IMG/VR virus record: IMGVR_UViG_3300049435_000050 | Coordinates: 1 to 64,000 of that record | Reading direction: 5' to 3' (one strand) | Length of the DNA stretch: 64,000 nucleotides | Origin: a virus | In this document: positions 41,911 to 49,159 of the stretch, in pieces | Position numbering within the stretch: the stretch's first letter is position 1 | Layout: each line of letters starts with the position of its first letter | Position numbers and translations under genes: made by a program | The notes under the pieces: model-generated | What the model saw: the letters and a program-made list of their open reading frames with translations, nothing else | Told to the model about the DNA's origin: nothing | The model's database searches: none

Positions 41911-42674
41911 TCAAAGCATTTATGGCGGCAACGCCGCAAAATTCCGGTTACGGTGACGGTTACGGTTCCGGTGACGGTTACGGTGACGGTGACGGTTCCG
42001 GTTCCGGTTCCGGTGACGGTTCCGGTTACGGTGACGGTTCCGGTTCCGGTGACGGTTCCGGTTACGGTGACGGTGACGGTTCCGGTTACGGTTACGGTGA
42101 CGGTTCCGGTTACGGTTACGGTTACGGTTACGGTGACGGTTACGGTGACGGTGACGTAAAGACTATTAATCACAGCGAGTATAAAAAAGGCTTTTTAGAT
42201 AAGCAAATTCATTCGTTAAAGTCATTCAACGGAGATCCAGTATATTATATAGATAATATCCCTTGTACGTTTTTATCAATCGTGAACAATGTGGCTAAAG
42301 TCGCCGTAATAAAAGATGACTTTAGCATAAAAAAAATGTACATCGCCAAGTCGGGTAATCTCTTTGCACACGGTGATACCAAAGAACAAGCGTTAAGAGC
42401 GGTAAATGAAAAGTTTTACGCCTCAATGTCTTTTGAAGAACGCAAGGCTGAATTTATCAGCAAGTTCAAAAATGATGCTGTGTACCCGAATCGACACTTC
42501 TTTGAATGGCATCATTTGTTAACAGGGAGTTGCGAAAGCGGGCGCATGATGTTTGTTGAATCACACGGGATTGATCTCGACGCTGGGATGAATACGATTA
42601 CATTTTTGAACTTGACAAAAAACGAGTACAACGGTGAAATTATCAAAGATATTTTAAGCCAAATAAGTTACTAG
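41898..42674 (+). CDS. Protein with 35 Gly-x dipeptides and a conserved C-domain
   Basis: 258 codons. Residues about 17-86 are 35 Gly-x dipeptides, x being Tyr, Asp or Ser. The C-terminal 170 residues form a soluble domain (KSFNGDPVYYIDNIPCTF, FEWHHLLTGSCESGRMMFVE). The C-domain pattern is one I associate with early-region phage/prophage proteins of unknown function that often carry variable N-terminal repeats. The flexible repeat could act as a tether or phase-separating tail. Confidence 0.6.
   Translation: MEDLIKAFMAATPQNSGYGDGYGSGDGYGDGDGSGSGSGDGSGYGDGSGSGDGSGYGDGDGSGYGYGDGSGYGYGYGYGDGYGDGDVKTINHSEYKKGFLDKQIHSLKSFNGDPVYYIDNIPCTFLSIVNNVAKVAVIKDDFSIKKMYIAKSGNLFAHGDTKEQALRAVNEKFYASMSFEERKAEFISKFKNDAVYPNRHFFEWHHLLTGSCESGRMMFVESHGIDLDAGMNTITFLNLTKNEYNGEIIKDILSQISY
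41946..42155 (+). repeat. 35 tandem 6-base units (in frame)
   Basis: GGT followed by TAC, GAC or TCC, uninterrupted for 210 bases. As in the 34847 array, only the second codon of the unit varies and TAC/GAC recur. Confidence 0.95.
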
Positions 42675-42694
42675 GAACAGTTTTAAAAATTGAC

Positions 42695-42985
42695 ATGATG
42701 AAAACATACAAACAGTTCGATAAGAGCGAAAAGTCTTTCGACGAGTTTTTAAAACCATTAGATCGGATAGATTGGGAGTTGTGTGAATATATCCTATGCG
42801 GATGGGTACCCTCTAATTTCAATGATGGCACTTGGGGGCAAAACGGAGAGTGTTGTTTTGGAAAAGATGGGATAAACTATTATTCAACTGTTTTGATGTT
42901 AGATGACAAATATTACTTTATGGGTAATTGCCCCTCTTTGACGCCAGAAGTTTATCCAGATAAGCAGCTTGATTACGATTATTAA
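42695..42985 (+). CDS. Small acidic protein
   Basis: 96 codons, acidic, aromatic-rich (DRIDWELCEYILCGWVPSNF), ends YDY. Not recognised. Confidence 0.55.
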   Translation: MMKTYKQFDKSEKSFDEFLKPLDRIDWELCEYILCGWVPSNFNDGTWGQNGECCFGKDGINYYSTVLMLDDKYYFMGNCPSLTPEVYPDKQLDYDY

Positions 42986-43028
42986 CTGAGATTAACCCCC
43001 TCTATTTAGAGGAAACAGAAAAGAGATT

Positions 43029-43343
43029 ATGAAAACAGAAAAAGACATGCTACCCTGTAAGTTTAAAGTAGGCGACACGGTGGTTTATGCAGGATTACAG
43101 GCTACGGTAGAAAGTATTAGCCCAGTTTATAGCTATAATTATTGGCTATTGAGCCTTGTTTCTGTCGAAGATGAAGAACTAACATGTACGGCAAATGAAT
43201 GCGAATGCGAGCCATTTAACAGTGATATATTCGACACTGATTTATCAGAACAGATGCTTGCCGATGCGAGGTTGGAAAGCTGCCGTATCCAAAACTTAGG
43301 CGATAGTTTGACCGATAAATATTTTCGAGACGGAAATCATTAA
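43029..43343 (+). CDS. Small Cys-rich protein
   Basis: 104 codons. KFKVGDTVVYAGLQATVESI is a KOW/SH3-like barrel start, followed by LTCTANECECEP. May bind nucleic acid or protein; unknown. Confidence 0.55.
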   Translation: MKTEKDMLPCKFKVGDTVVYAGLQATVESISPVYSYNYWLLSLVSVEDEELTCTANECECEPFNSDIFDTDLSEQMLADARLESCRIQNLGDSLTDKYFRDGNH

Positions 43344-43400
43344 CCCCTTTCCCCCTTCCTTAAAACAGTACAGTAAGTAACCTCAATTAAAAATAGAATT

Positions 43401-43772
43401 ATGAAAAATAGAGAAATAAAATTTCGTTTTTGGGTAGAAAAAGCCGCCAAAATGAGTGATTGGGAAACCGCAAAAAAAGAATGTGACCGCCTTTCACTTT
43501 TAAGTTTTGAGGGTTTTATTCCCATGCAATTTACTGGCCTAAAGGACAAAAACGGAGTTGAGATTTACGAGGGTGATATATGTTCAAAAATGATTAGCCC
43601 CGATGAAAATAACCTTGCGCCAAAAGAATTACATAGAGGTGTGATAGTTTTTCATTTCGGCGGATTTTGTTATAAGTCCGGTGATTATTATTATCCGATG
43701 TCTCGCACAAGTGGAGTTGTTGAAGTAATCGGCAATATATACCAATCCCCTGAACTAAAAGATAAACTATAA
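43401..43772 (+). CDS. YopX-family protein
   Basis: 123 codons. REIKFRFWVEKAAKM, MQFTGLKDKNGVEIYEGDI and VIGNIYQSPEL are the hallmark blocks of the YopX family, common in early regions of phages of Firmicutes and Bacteroidota. Forms a beta-rich oligomer; function unsettled. Confidence 0.85.
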   Translation: MKNREIKFRFWVEKAAKMSDWETAKKECDRLSLLSFEGFIPMQFTGLKDKNGVEIYEGDICSKMISPDENNLAPKELHRGVIVFHFGGFCYKSGDYYYPMSRTSGVVEVIGNIYQSPELKDKL

Positions 43773-43803
43773 ATAGATAACCCAATGAAAATAGAATATA
43801 CTA

Positions 43804-44544
43804 ATGGATAAAGAAAAGATGAAACGAGTTATAAATTTCAGTGGTGGTAAAACATCTGCATTAATGACTATCCTTTTGAAGCCGACAGAAGATGATATAG
43901 TTTTGTTTACCGATACGAAGTGGGAGCATGAAAAGACTTATAAATTCTTAGATGACTTTGAAAAGAACGAGGGCATAAAGGTACATCGTGCTACATACGA
44001 AAATAAAAAGCGTCCAGACTTGCAGGGATTTGAAGCGTTGGTTAATACACGTAAATCTATGCCCAACCGAATGAAACGGATGTGTACAGTTGATCTGAAG
44101 GTTTTCACGGCTAAACGCTATTTAAGGACGCTTGGTGTATGCACATTTGAAAATTATATCGGCTTTAGGTTTGATGAACCGCACCGGGTAAATAGGTTTA
44201 AAGAGCAATTTAAAAAGGTATTTACCAAGTTTCCTTTATATGATCAGGGAATCACAAAAGAAATGGTCAATCAATATTGGCTAACGAAACCCTATAATTT
44301 AGAGATACCCTCAATACTTGGCAACTGTGATTTGTGTTTCTTGAAAGGCAAGGATAATATTATAAAAATCATGGCGCTGTACCCGGAATTGGCGGACAAA
44401 TGGATCGAGGCCGAGCAAGGCAAGAAAGGTACATTCATCAAAGGAATCTCTTACAAACAACTACGGCATATTGCCCTTAGTCAGCAATCATTATTCGATT
44501 TGGATAAAGCCTTGCCTGCCTACAATTGCTCATGTACAGCTTAA
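43804..44544 (+). CDS. PP-loop ATPase of the PAPS-reductase superfamily
   Basis: 246 codons. SGGKTSA (about residues 14-20) is the PP-loop. LFTDTKWEHEKTY (about 34-46) matches the D/T-x-x-E of this family. Cys in MCTVDLK, GNCDLCFLKGK and YNCSCTA could hold an iron-sulphur cluster or carry sulphur. Related phage enzymes belong near DndC/PAPS reductase and may modify nucleic acid by sulphur, or act in sulphur metabolism. Substrate unknown. Confidence 0.75.
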   Translation: MDKEKMKRVINFSGGKTSALMTILLKPTEDDIVLFTDTKWEHEKTYKFLDDFEKNEGIKVHRATYENKKRPDLQGFEALVNTRKSMPNRMKRMCTVDLKVFTAKRYLRTLGVCTFENYIGFRFDEPHRVNRFKEQFKKVFTKFPLYDQGITKEMVNQYWLTKPYNLEIPSILGNCDLCFLKGKDNIIKIMALYPELADKWIEAEQGKKGTFIKGISYKQLRHIALSQQSLFDLDKALPAYNCSCTA

Positions 44545-44568
44545 TACCCCTAACACAAAGTAATCAAT

Positions 44569-44724
44569 ATGGATAACAAACCAAAGAAGCGAAAGCTTAA
44601 AAATCATTTTTACCTGTCAACAAAGATAGGAATGGTACACGTAAATATGAACCCTGATGCGGATAATGAAACGTTGGAAGCAGTTCAAAAGATGGTCGAA
44701 TTAGCTTATCATAAAGTAAAATAA
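44569..44724 (+). CDS. Small basic protein
   Basis: 51 codons (ATG 44569), basic N-terminus (KPKKRKLKNH), helical C-terminus. 5 bases before the next start. Not recognised. Confidence 0.5.
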   Translation: MDNKPKKRKLKNHFYLSTKIGMVHVNMNPDADNETLEAVQKMVELAYHKVK

Positions 44725-44729
44725 TTAAC

Positions 44730-45074
44730 ATGGAAACTATACAACAAAAGATCAATAAGGCAAAAAACATCGGTTCGGATGATTTGCTTGATAGTAGCTT
44801 AGGTAGCCTTTTATCTGCTCTTGAGCGGTACGAGCAAGTATACAAGCACGGGTTCAGTATTGAAAACGACTATGCTTTTTATAAAGATGGCGAACTTAAG
44901 CAGGCCGCAATGTTTTGTCTGTTCCCAACTATTTACCAATGGCCGCGTGGTTGGGATTTGCATTTTAAGGATAAAATCCTACTAAAGTCTGAAATTGAGC
45001 GTTCGGTAATCGCATCGGCTTTCCTATCATCTGAGGCCGACAGACTGCTTTATAAACAAAGAAACCTGCTTTAA
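44730..45074 (+). CDS. Unknown helical protein
   Basis: 114 codons, helical, soluble. Not recognised. Confidence 0.55.
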   Translation: METIQQKINKAKNIGSDDLLDSSLGSLLSALERYEQVYKHGFSIENDYAFYKDGELKQAAMFCLFPTIYQWPRGWDLHFKDKILLKSEIERSVIASAFLSSEADRLLYKQRNLL

Positions 45075-45088
45075 CCCATTTAACAGCC

Positions 45089-45352
45089 ATGAACAAAGAA
45101 CAAAGCGAACTGAAAGAACAATGCCCTGAATTTCCACATTTTGGAGCAAGCTATCCCGATGCCAGATGCATTGACGGCTATCTGTGGGATTTAGATAAAT
45201 ATGAAGATGGACAACTTTATGGCGGTGGCGATGACCCGTGCCCATTCTGCAACACGGATGAACATATCGAGCATCACCTTGACCCTTTAAATGGCATCAC
45301 CAAAGAAGTAATTTTGGCTCATATTGAATATTTAAAAAAGAGGTACTCATGA
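45089..45352 (+). CDS. Small Cys/His acidic protein
   Basis: 87 codons. GGGDDPCPFCNTDEHIEHH (about residues 45-63) offers C-x2-C and His ligands for zinc. Ends in ATGA overlap. Function unknown. Confidence 0.55.
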   Translation: MNKEQSELKEQCPEFPHFGASYPDARCIDGYLWDLDKYEDGQLYGGGDDPCPFCNTDEHIEHHLDPLNGITKEVILAHIEYLKKRYS

Positions 45353-45504
45353 AGCCACTAAAGGATTTTATTTCCAGAATACTGGAGAGTAATTATTACG
45401 TTGACTACTCGGATAACGTAGAATTATTATCAGCCATCGAGCAATACGCAGCTCAATTCAAACTCACCCCCACAGATAGAATAGAAGGAGAGAATAAGAG
45501 ATGA
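45349..45504 (+). CDS. Small unknown protein
   Basis: 51 codons enclosed by two ATGA overlaps (45349 and 45501). Soluble, acidic first half. Not recognised. Confidence 0.5.
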   Translation: MKPLKDFISRILESNYYVDYSDNVELLSAIEQYAAQFKLTPTDRIEGENKR

Positions 45505-45734
45505 ACATGCACGGACTTTTAAAAGCGCACGGCGGTATAATGAAGATGACTGCTATACAGGATTACAATTGTGTGAAGCTGTATGTTATAGAAAAAGGGT
45601 TTGAAGTAGTAGAACCTAAAAATACAACTAAAAACAGGATTGAAAATGCGACTGCTGAAATGTTGCATCCAATGTTATCGTTTCCACACTATTTAAATAG
45701 GGGATTTTCTTATTATAAATCATTAATCAAATGA
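45501..45734 (+). CDS. Small unknown protein
   Basis: 77 codons; GGAGAGAATAAGAG upstream is a usable Shine-Dalgarno. Overlaps both neighbours. Not recognised. Confidence 0.55.
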   Translation: MNMHGLLKAHGGIMKMTAIQDYNCVKLYVIEKGFEVVEPKNTTKNRIENATAEMLHPMLSFPHYLNRGFSYYKSLIK

Positions 45735-46006
45735 AAACCGATATAACACTCGAAGAAGCCTGTAGTCAGGAGAGCCGTTTTTACAATGCCTTAAATGGTC
45801 AAGAACGAATTGTTTACATGACAGGCGCTAAATTTGGTGCTAATTGGAAATCCAACAGGCTATCCAAAAAGGAAAGGGAGATGAGGGAAGTGCTTGCGAA
45901 ATGGGAAAACGAGGCAAAATCATATAAACAATACGATGACCGCATAGAATTAGGCATAATAACAGGCTGCATCCAAGATTTAAAAGAGGCACTTAAAGAA
46001 AAATAA
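45731..46006 (+). CDS. Small helical protein
   Basis: 91 codons, helical, Lys/Glu-rich (SKKEREMREVLAKWENEAKS), coiled-coil-like. Starts in ATGA overlap. Not recognised. Confidence 0.55.
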   Translation: MKTDITLEEACSQESRFYNALNGQERIVYMTGAKFGANWKSNRLSKKEREMREVLAKWENEAKSYKQYDDRIELGIITGCIQDLKEALKEK

Positions 46007-46008
46007 TA

Positions 46009-46380
46009 ATGAAAACAATCTTAACAATACTTCTTGCCTTTACAGTATCGGCAGGGATGGCGCAAAGTAAAACAGATACGGTTTTATTCGACAAATATAG
46101 TACCACTGTCGCTTCTTCTTCTAAAGAACCACATAAAGTAATTAAACTCGATACTGAAAGATGTTGGTTCAAAGAGTTGGATATACGCTTATGCCGTTGC
46201 TTAGGCGCGGGGGATACTATAATTGAGCATTGGCGACACGGCTATCAGGTCATTGAAACATTAAATTCAGTACACTGGGTAAGTGACACGCAATTTATAA
46301 ATGATACGGAATTGGCTTTTTATCTATACTCTGACCGGAAAACAAAGGTGACAAATAAAATCATTTACTCATTTAAGTAA
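46009..46380 (+). CDS. Secreted early protein with Sec signal peptide
   Basis: 123 codons. Signal peptide about 18 residues, cleavage GMA|Q. Mature part has Cys in RCWF and LCRCLG, so a disulphide is likely. Periplasmic or surface location expected. No motif. Confidence 0.65.
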   Translation: MKTILTILLAFTVSAGMAQSKTDTVLFDKYSTTVASSSKEPHKVIKLDTERCWFKELDIRLCRCLGAGDTIIEHWRHGYQVIETLNSVHWVSDTQFINDTELAFYLYSDRKTKVTNKIIYSFK

Positions 46381-46431
46381 ACGTTACCCCACAAATAAAA
46401 TGAACGACAACGACCGTAACAAAGTATAACC

Positions 46432-46983
46432 ATGAGTAAAAATACCCGATGGACACCTCATGACCTCAAAAGGTTAAATCTTGTTGAAAAAGATGGGCAA
46501 TATGTCAAAGTATCCTCTTTGGTAAGTAAAAAAGTAAAAAAGCTATTGCCATTGATCACTGACTTTCAGCAATCCGATATTGTAAGGATTGAGAATAGGG
46601 AAACAGGAAACAAGAAGGTGCGTAACGCCACTAAATCAGTAGTCAATGGCGTGAAGTTTGATAGTAACCTTGAGAAATACATGCACTACCTGCTCACAGG
46701 CGCTCAGATCGACTTTGAGTTCCAAAAGGTATTCATACTCCAACCTAAATTTAAATACCATACAGAGAACGTAAGGGCTATATCCAAGATAGTCGATTTT
46801 TATCTTGAGTCAAGGTCGGTTATCATAGACACGAAAGGGTTCAGCAATGACGTATCGCCTATGAAGCATAAAATGTTGAAGTTTGCTTTAATGAATGACT
46901 ACGGCATACAACCAGAGATATTTATGCCATCAACCAAACAAGAATGCCAATTACTACTTAACCGATTACTTTACGACAAATGA
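46432..46983 (+). CDS. DUF1064 PD-(D/E)xK nuclease
   Basis: 183 codons. VNGVKFDSNLEKYMHYLL (about residues 70-87) starts the DUF1064 domain; ISKIVDFYLE and VIIDTKG give the D...DxK catalytic pattern. DUF1064 proteins are phage Holliday-junction-type or single-strand nucleases used in recombination. The first 60 residues are basic and probably bind DNA. Confidence 0.75.
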   Translation: MSKNTRWTPHDLKRLNLVEKDGQYVKVSSLVSKKVKKLLPLITDFQQSDIVRIENRETGNKKVRNATKSVVNGVKFDSNLEKYMHYLLTGAQIDFEFQKVFILQPKFKYHTENVRAISKIVDFYLESRSVIIDTKGFSNDVSPMKHKMLKFALMNDYGIQPEIFMPSTKQECQLLLNRLLYDK

Positions 46984-47255
46984 AAATTACAATCACAATA
47001 GCCCTGATATTAGTAGCTTCTATCAGTATGGCACAAACTAAAGCAGACACTTCCAAACGTTACCGCTTTTCCGAGCCGGACGTTATACTTATTGACCAAC
47101 TTATGGGGCAGTTAGATATTGTAAGCGGAAACAGCGACAAGGTAAGCACAGCACAGTATAACGCTATACGCCACTCCATAGCAAGAGTAGACAGTCTGAT
47201 AAAGGCGCAGTATAGCAAATTCCACCCTGCTAAATCCGAGCCTAAGAAGCCATGA
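46980..47255 (+). CDS. Secreted small protein with Sec signal peptide
   Basis: 91 codons. Signal peptide about 18 residues, cleavage SMA|Q. Mature part helical, basic end (KSEPKKP). ATGA overlap with both neighbours. Confidence 0.6.
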   Translation: MKITITIALILVASISMAQTKADTSKRYRFSEPDVILIDQLMGQLDIVSGNSDKVSTAQYNAIRHSIARVDSLIKAQYSKFHPAKSEPKKP

Positions 47256-47383
47256 TTAACGACCATAACTTCTTCACCAGGATAACCAAGCCACGGTTTC
47301 CTGTGCGCAAAACATACTCTAAGCAGGAGATAACATTTTATTTAGAAGTTTTTGCATCTTTAAGAGTAACTTTGAAAAAGTAA
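47252..47383 (+). CDS. Small basic protein
   Basis: 43 codons (ATG 47252), basic, aromatic. Coupled to the secreted protein by ATGA overlap. Not recognised. Confidence 0.45.
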   Translation: MINDHNFFTRITKPRFPVRKTYSKQEITFYLEVFASLRVTLKK

Positions 47384-47414
47384 TTAACATAATTTCAAAC
47401 ATAAATAATCAAAA

Positions 47415-48002
47415 ATGAGCATCCTTTCCCCCCTTATTTCAATTTGGACGTGGTTCAAAAAAAATGTCATTGATCATGCCAAAGACGCAGCTAAAGTGGC
47501 TGTAACTATAACAGAGACCGTAAAAACTCTTTTAAATAACCCATTAACTGGCTTCCTGTTAAACCTTGCTGATGGTATCACCCATACACAGTTGCCAACA
47601 GAGGTAGCAACTTTTGTAAACAACCAGATACCTAAAATATTGGCTGTTGAATTAGCTATTGAGGGTTTGCCGGATAATCCTACTGAAGTTGATATTTTAG
47701 CCTTTGAACAACGTGTATTAACCGCTTTCTCCGTTCACGATGACAAGAGCAAGCTATACACGGTACTCGCGGCACAGATATACAGAATTTTAAAGGATAA
47801 GCTGGCTGACGGTAAGTTAACTTTTGCAGAAGGTGTACAAGCTATACAGGAATCATGGTTAGCCTATCAGGTTGATTTAGCCGCTAATACGGGGGTTGTA
47901 GACGCTCCGGTTGGTACAGTGCTGCCAAATGGCAATATTGTCGTGGAGAGCGCCGCAGATGCCTTAAATGACATTAAAAACGATCAAGTAGTCCCGCAAT
48001 AA
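47415..48002 (+). CDS. Unknown helical protein at the end of the early block
   Basis: 195 codons. Trp- and hydrophobic-rich N-terminal amphipathic helix (about 4-20), then soluble helices, acidic C-terminus. Ends just before three hairpins. It may be membrane-associated. Not recognised. Confidence 0.6.
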   Translation: MSILSPLISIWTWFKKNVIDHAKDAAKVAVTITETVKTLLNNPLTGFLLNLADGITHTQLPTEVATFVNNQIPKILAVELAIEGLPDNPTEVDILAFEQRVLTAFSVHDDKSKLYTVLAAQIYRILKDKLADGKLTFAEGVQAIQESWLAYQVDLAANTGVVDAPVGTVLPNGNIVVESAADALNDIKNDQVVPQ

Positions 48003-48059
48003 GCCCGTGGTATTTACGGGCATGGGACTGGATTAAAGAAACTCCGTTTCATGTGGAGT
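48003..48059 (+). other. Two consecutive stem-loops between convergent blocks
   Basis: GCCCGT (48003-48008) / ACGGGC (48016-48021), then ACTCC (48041-48045) / GGAGT (48055-48059). Neither has a T tract. Confidence 0.5.
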
Positions 48060-48074
48060 AAATAGTGATTATGA

Positions 48075-48100
48075 GCCGGGTTTGGTCGCCCGGCTTTTTT
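48075..48100 (+). terminator. Terminator of the early plus-strand block
   Basis: GCCGGG (48075-48080) pairs with CCCGGC (48089-48094) around 8 bases, then six Ts. Lies at the convergence with the lysis genes. Confidence 0.85.
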
Positions 48101-48395
48101 AGTTCTTACCTGGTACCTCAACCTTGACAGTGTCGGTATTAACAACTGTTTTGGTAATTGTACCGTCATCTGTTTTAGTTACCTCTTTAGTAGGATCAGC
48201 AGGAGTAAAGAAGTTTTTTACCAAATAAGCAACACCACCAGCTAACGCAGCCATACCTATCTGTTTCCAGTTAAATACAAATTGACCATTAGCAATAGCC
48301 TGTTGAATGATAAACAGTGAAGGTGTGCCTACTGCCATAATAAGACCCTTAATGGCATCATTCCAGTTCAGGGTGAAAAGCGGTGAAGATTTCAT
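48099..48395 (-). CDS. Holin-like membrane protein
   Basis: 98 codons. Two membrane helices (about 17-34 and 44-60) and an acidic/Thr-Val tail. It directly follows the endolysin gene. Size and position fit a class II holin that opens the inner membrane for the endolysin. Confidence 0.6.
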   Translation of the reverse strand: MKSSPLFTLNWNDAIKGLIMAVGTPSLFIIQQAIANGQFVFNWKQIGMAALAGGVAYLVKNFFTPADPTKEVTKTDDGTITKTVVNTDTVKVEVPGKN

Positions 48396-48442
48396 GTTGT
48401 TTTAGTTTTTACGTATAAATTAAAATAGTGTGTTGTCTTATT

Positions 48443-48961
48443 TTAGATATTTACAAATTCAGTCCCCGATATAAAGTTCTTTGCGTTGTGAAGTGCTAAT
48501 AAATCTCTCCAATTATGCCCTAATTTATTTTCAAGGTGCGGATAATCTTTAAAGTTTCCCGAAAAATCCCCGCCCCAAGTAAAACCATGTGACTTAAAAA
48601 TATTAACTACAGTCATCCAATCATGGTTTACTTCCCATTTATCAACTCCGTTTACCTGCAAATGAAAGTCCAAAGCCATCGCGTAATTGTGGTACGATTG
48701 CCCCGGCTTGGCATTACTTACAATACTACCCGGTGTAGTTCTGCCCTGATCGTATAAGGCCTGGCTCTCAGCGAACGTTCTGTATGTTTGATCTATAACA
48801 GGATGTATACCTACTGGAGTAGCTTTAACAGCCTCGTTGTATGCGTCAATGGCAGACTGCCTAATTTTGGGGTGTAACAGATTTAGTTTGTCTAATGAAG
48901 TCATATCGTAATTTAAAAATGATGTATGAACTACCTCTCCGTCTATTGTTACAAATCCCAT
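48443..48961 (-). CDS. Endolysin, M15C L-alanyl-D-glutamate peptidase type
   Basis: 172 codons. Zinc ligands: SYHNYAMALD (H91, D98) and DYPHLE (H142); QTYRTFAESQALYDQG (about 58-73) and HDW (113-115) complete the M15C pattern. It would cut the stem peptide of peptidoglycan. No signal peptide, so it needs a holin. Starts next to two tiny membrane peptides. Confidence 0.9.
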   Translation of the reverse strand: MGFVTIDGEVVHTSFLNYDMTSLDKLNLLHPKIRQSAIDAYNEAVKATPVGIHPVIDQTYRTFAESQALYDQGRTTPGSIVSNAKPGQSYHNYAMALDFHLQVNGVDKWEVNHDWMTVVNIFKSHGFTWGGDFSGNFKDYPHLENKLGHNWRDLLALHNAKNFISGTEFVNI

Positions 48962-48963
48962 TT

Positions 48964-49053
48964 CTACACTTTCCTATTTGCTGCCCAAATACCTATCATT
49001 ACTATTATAGCAAGTGTTATGCTTAAATAGAATAGGATATAGGTTGCAGTCAT
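48964..49053 (-). CDS. Tiny single-helix membrane peptide
   Basis: 29 codons (ATG 49053, stop 48964), one membrane helix, ends NRKV. 2 bases before the endolysin start. Similar ending to the next peptide. Could be a holin/antiholin component. Confidence 0.45.
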   Translation of the reverse strand: MTATYILFYLSITLAIIVMIGIWAANRKV

Positions 49054-49075
49054 TTATTAAATCTACAAAGTATTT

Positions 49076-49159
49076 TTATACTTTCCTAATCTTATCCCAC
49101 CCTATGGCTAAAACAAGTGAGAGGGCTATTACTACTAATATTATAATGTATGGGTTCAT
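49076..49159 (-). CDS. Tiny single-helix membrane peptide
   Basis: 27 codons, ATG in ATGA overlap with the stop of the adhesin gene, one membrane helix, ends KIRKV. Placement in the lysis block suggests a lysis role. Confidence 0.45.
   Translation of the reverse strand: MNPYIIILVVIALSLVLAIGWDKIRKV

Noticed and set aside
41907-42173. Frames of TVTV repeats on both strands
   Set aside because: Shadows of the Gly-x array; the plus-strand Gly-x frame alone continues into a conserved domain.
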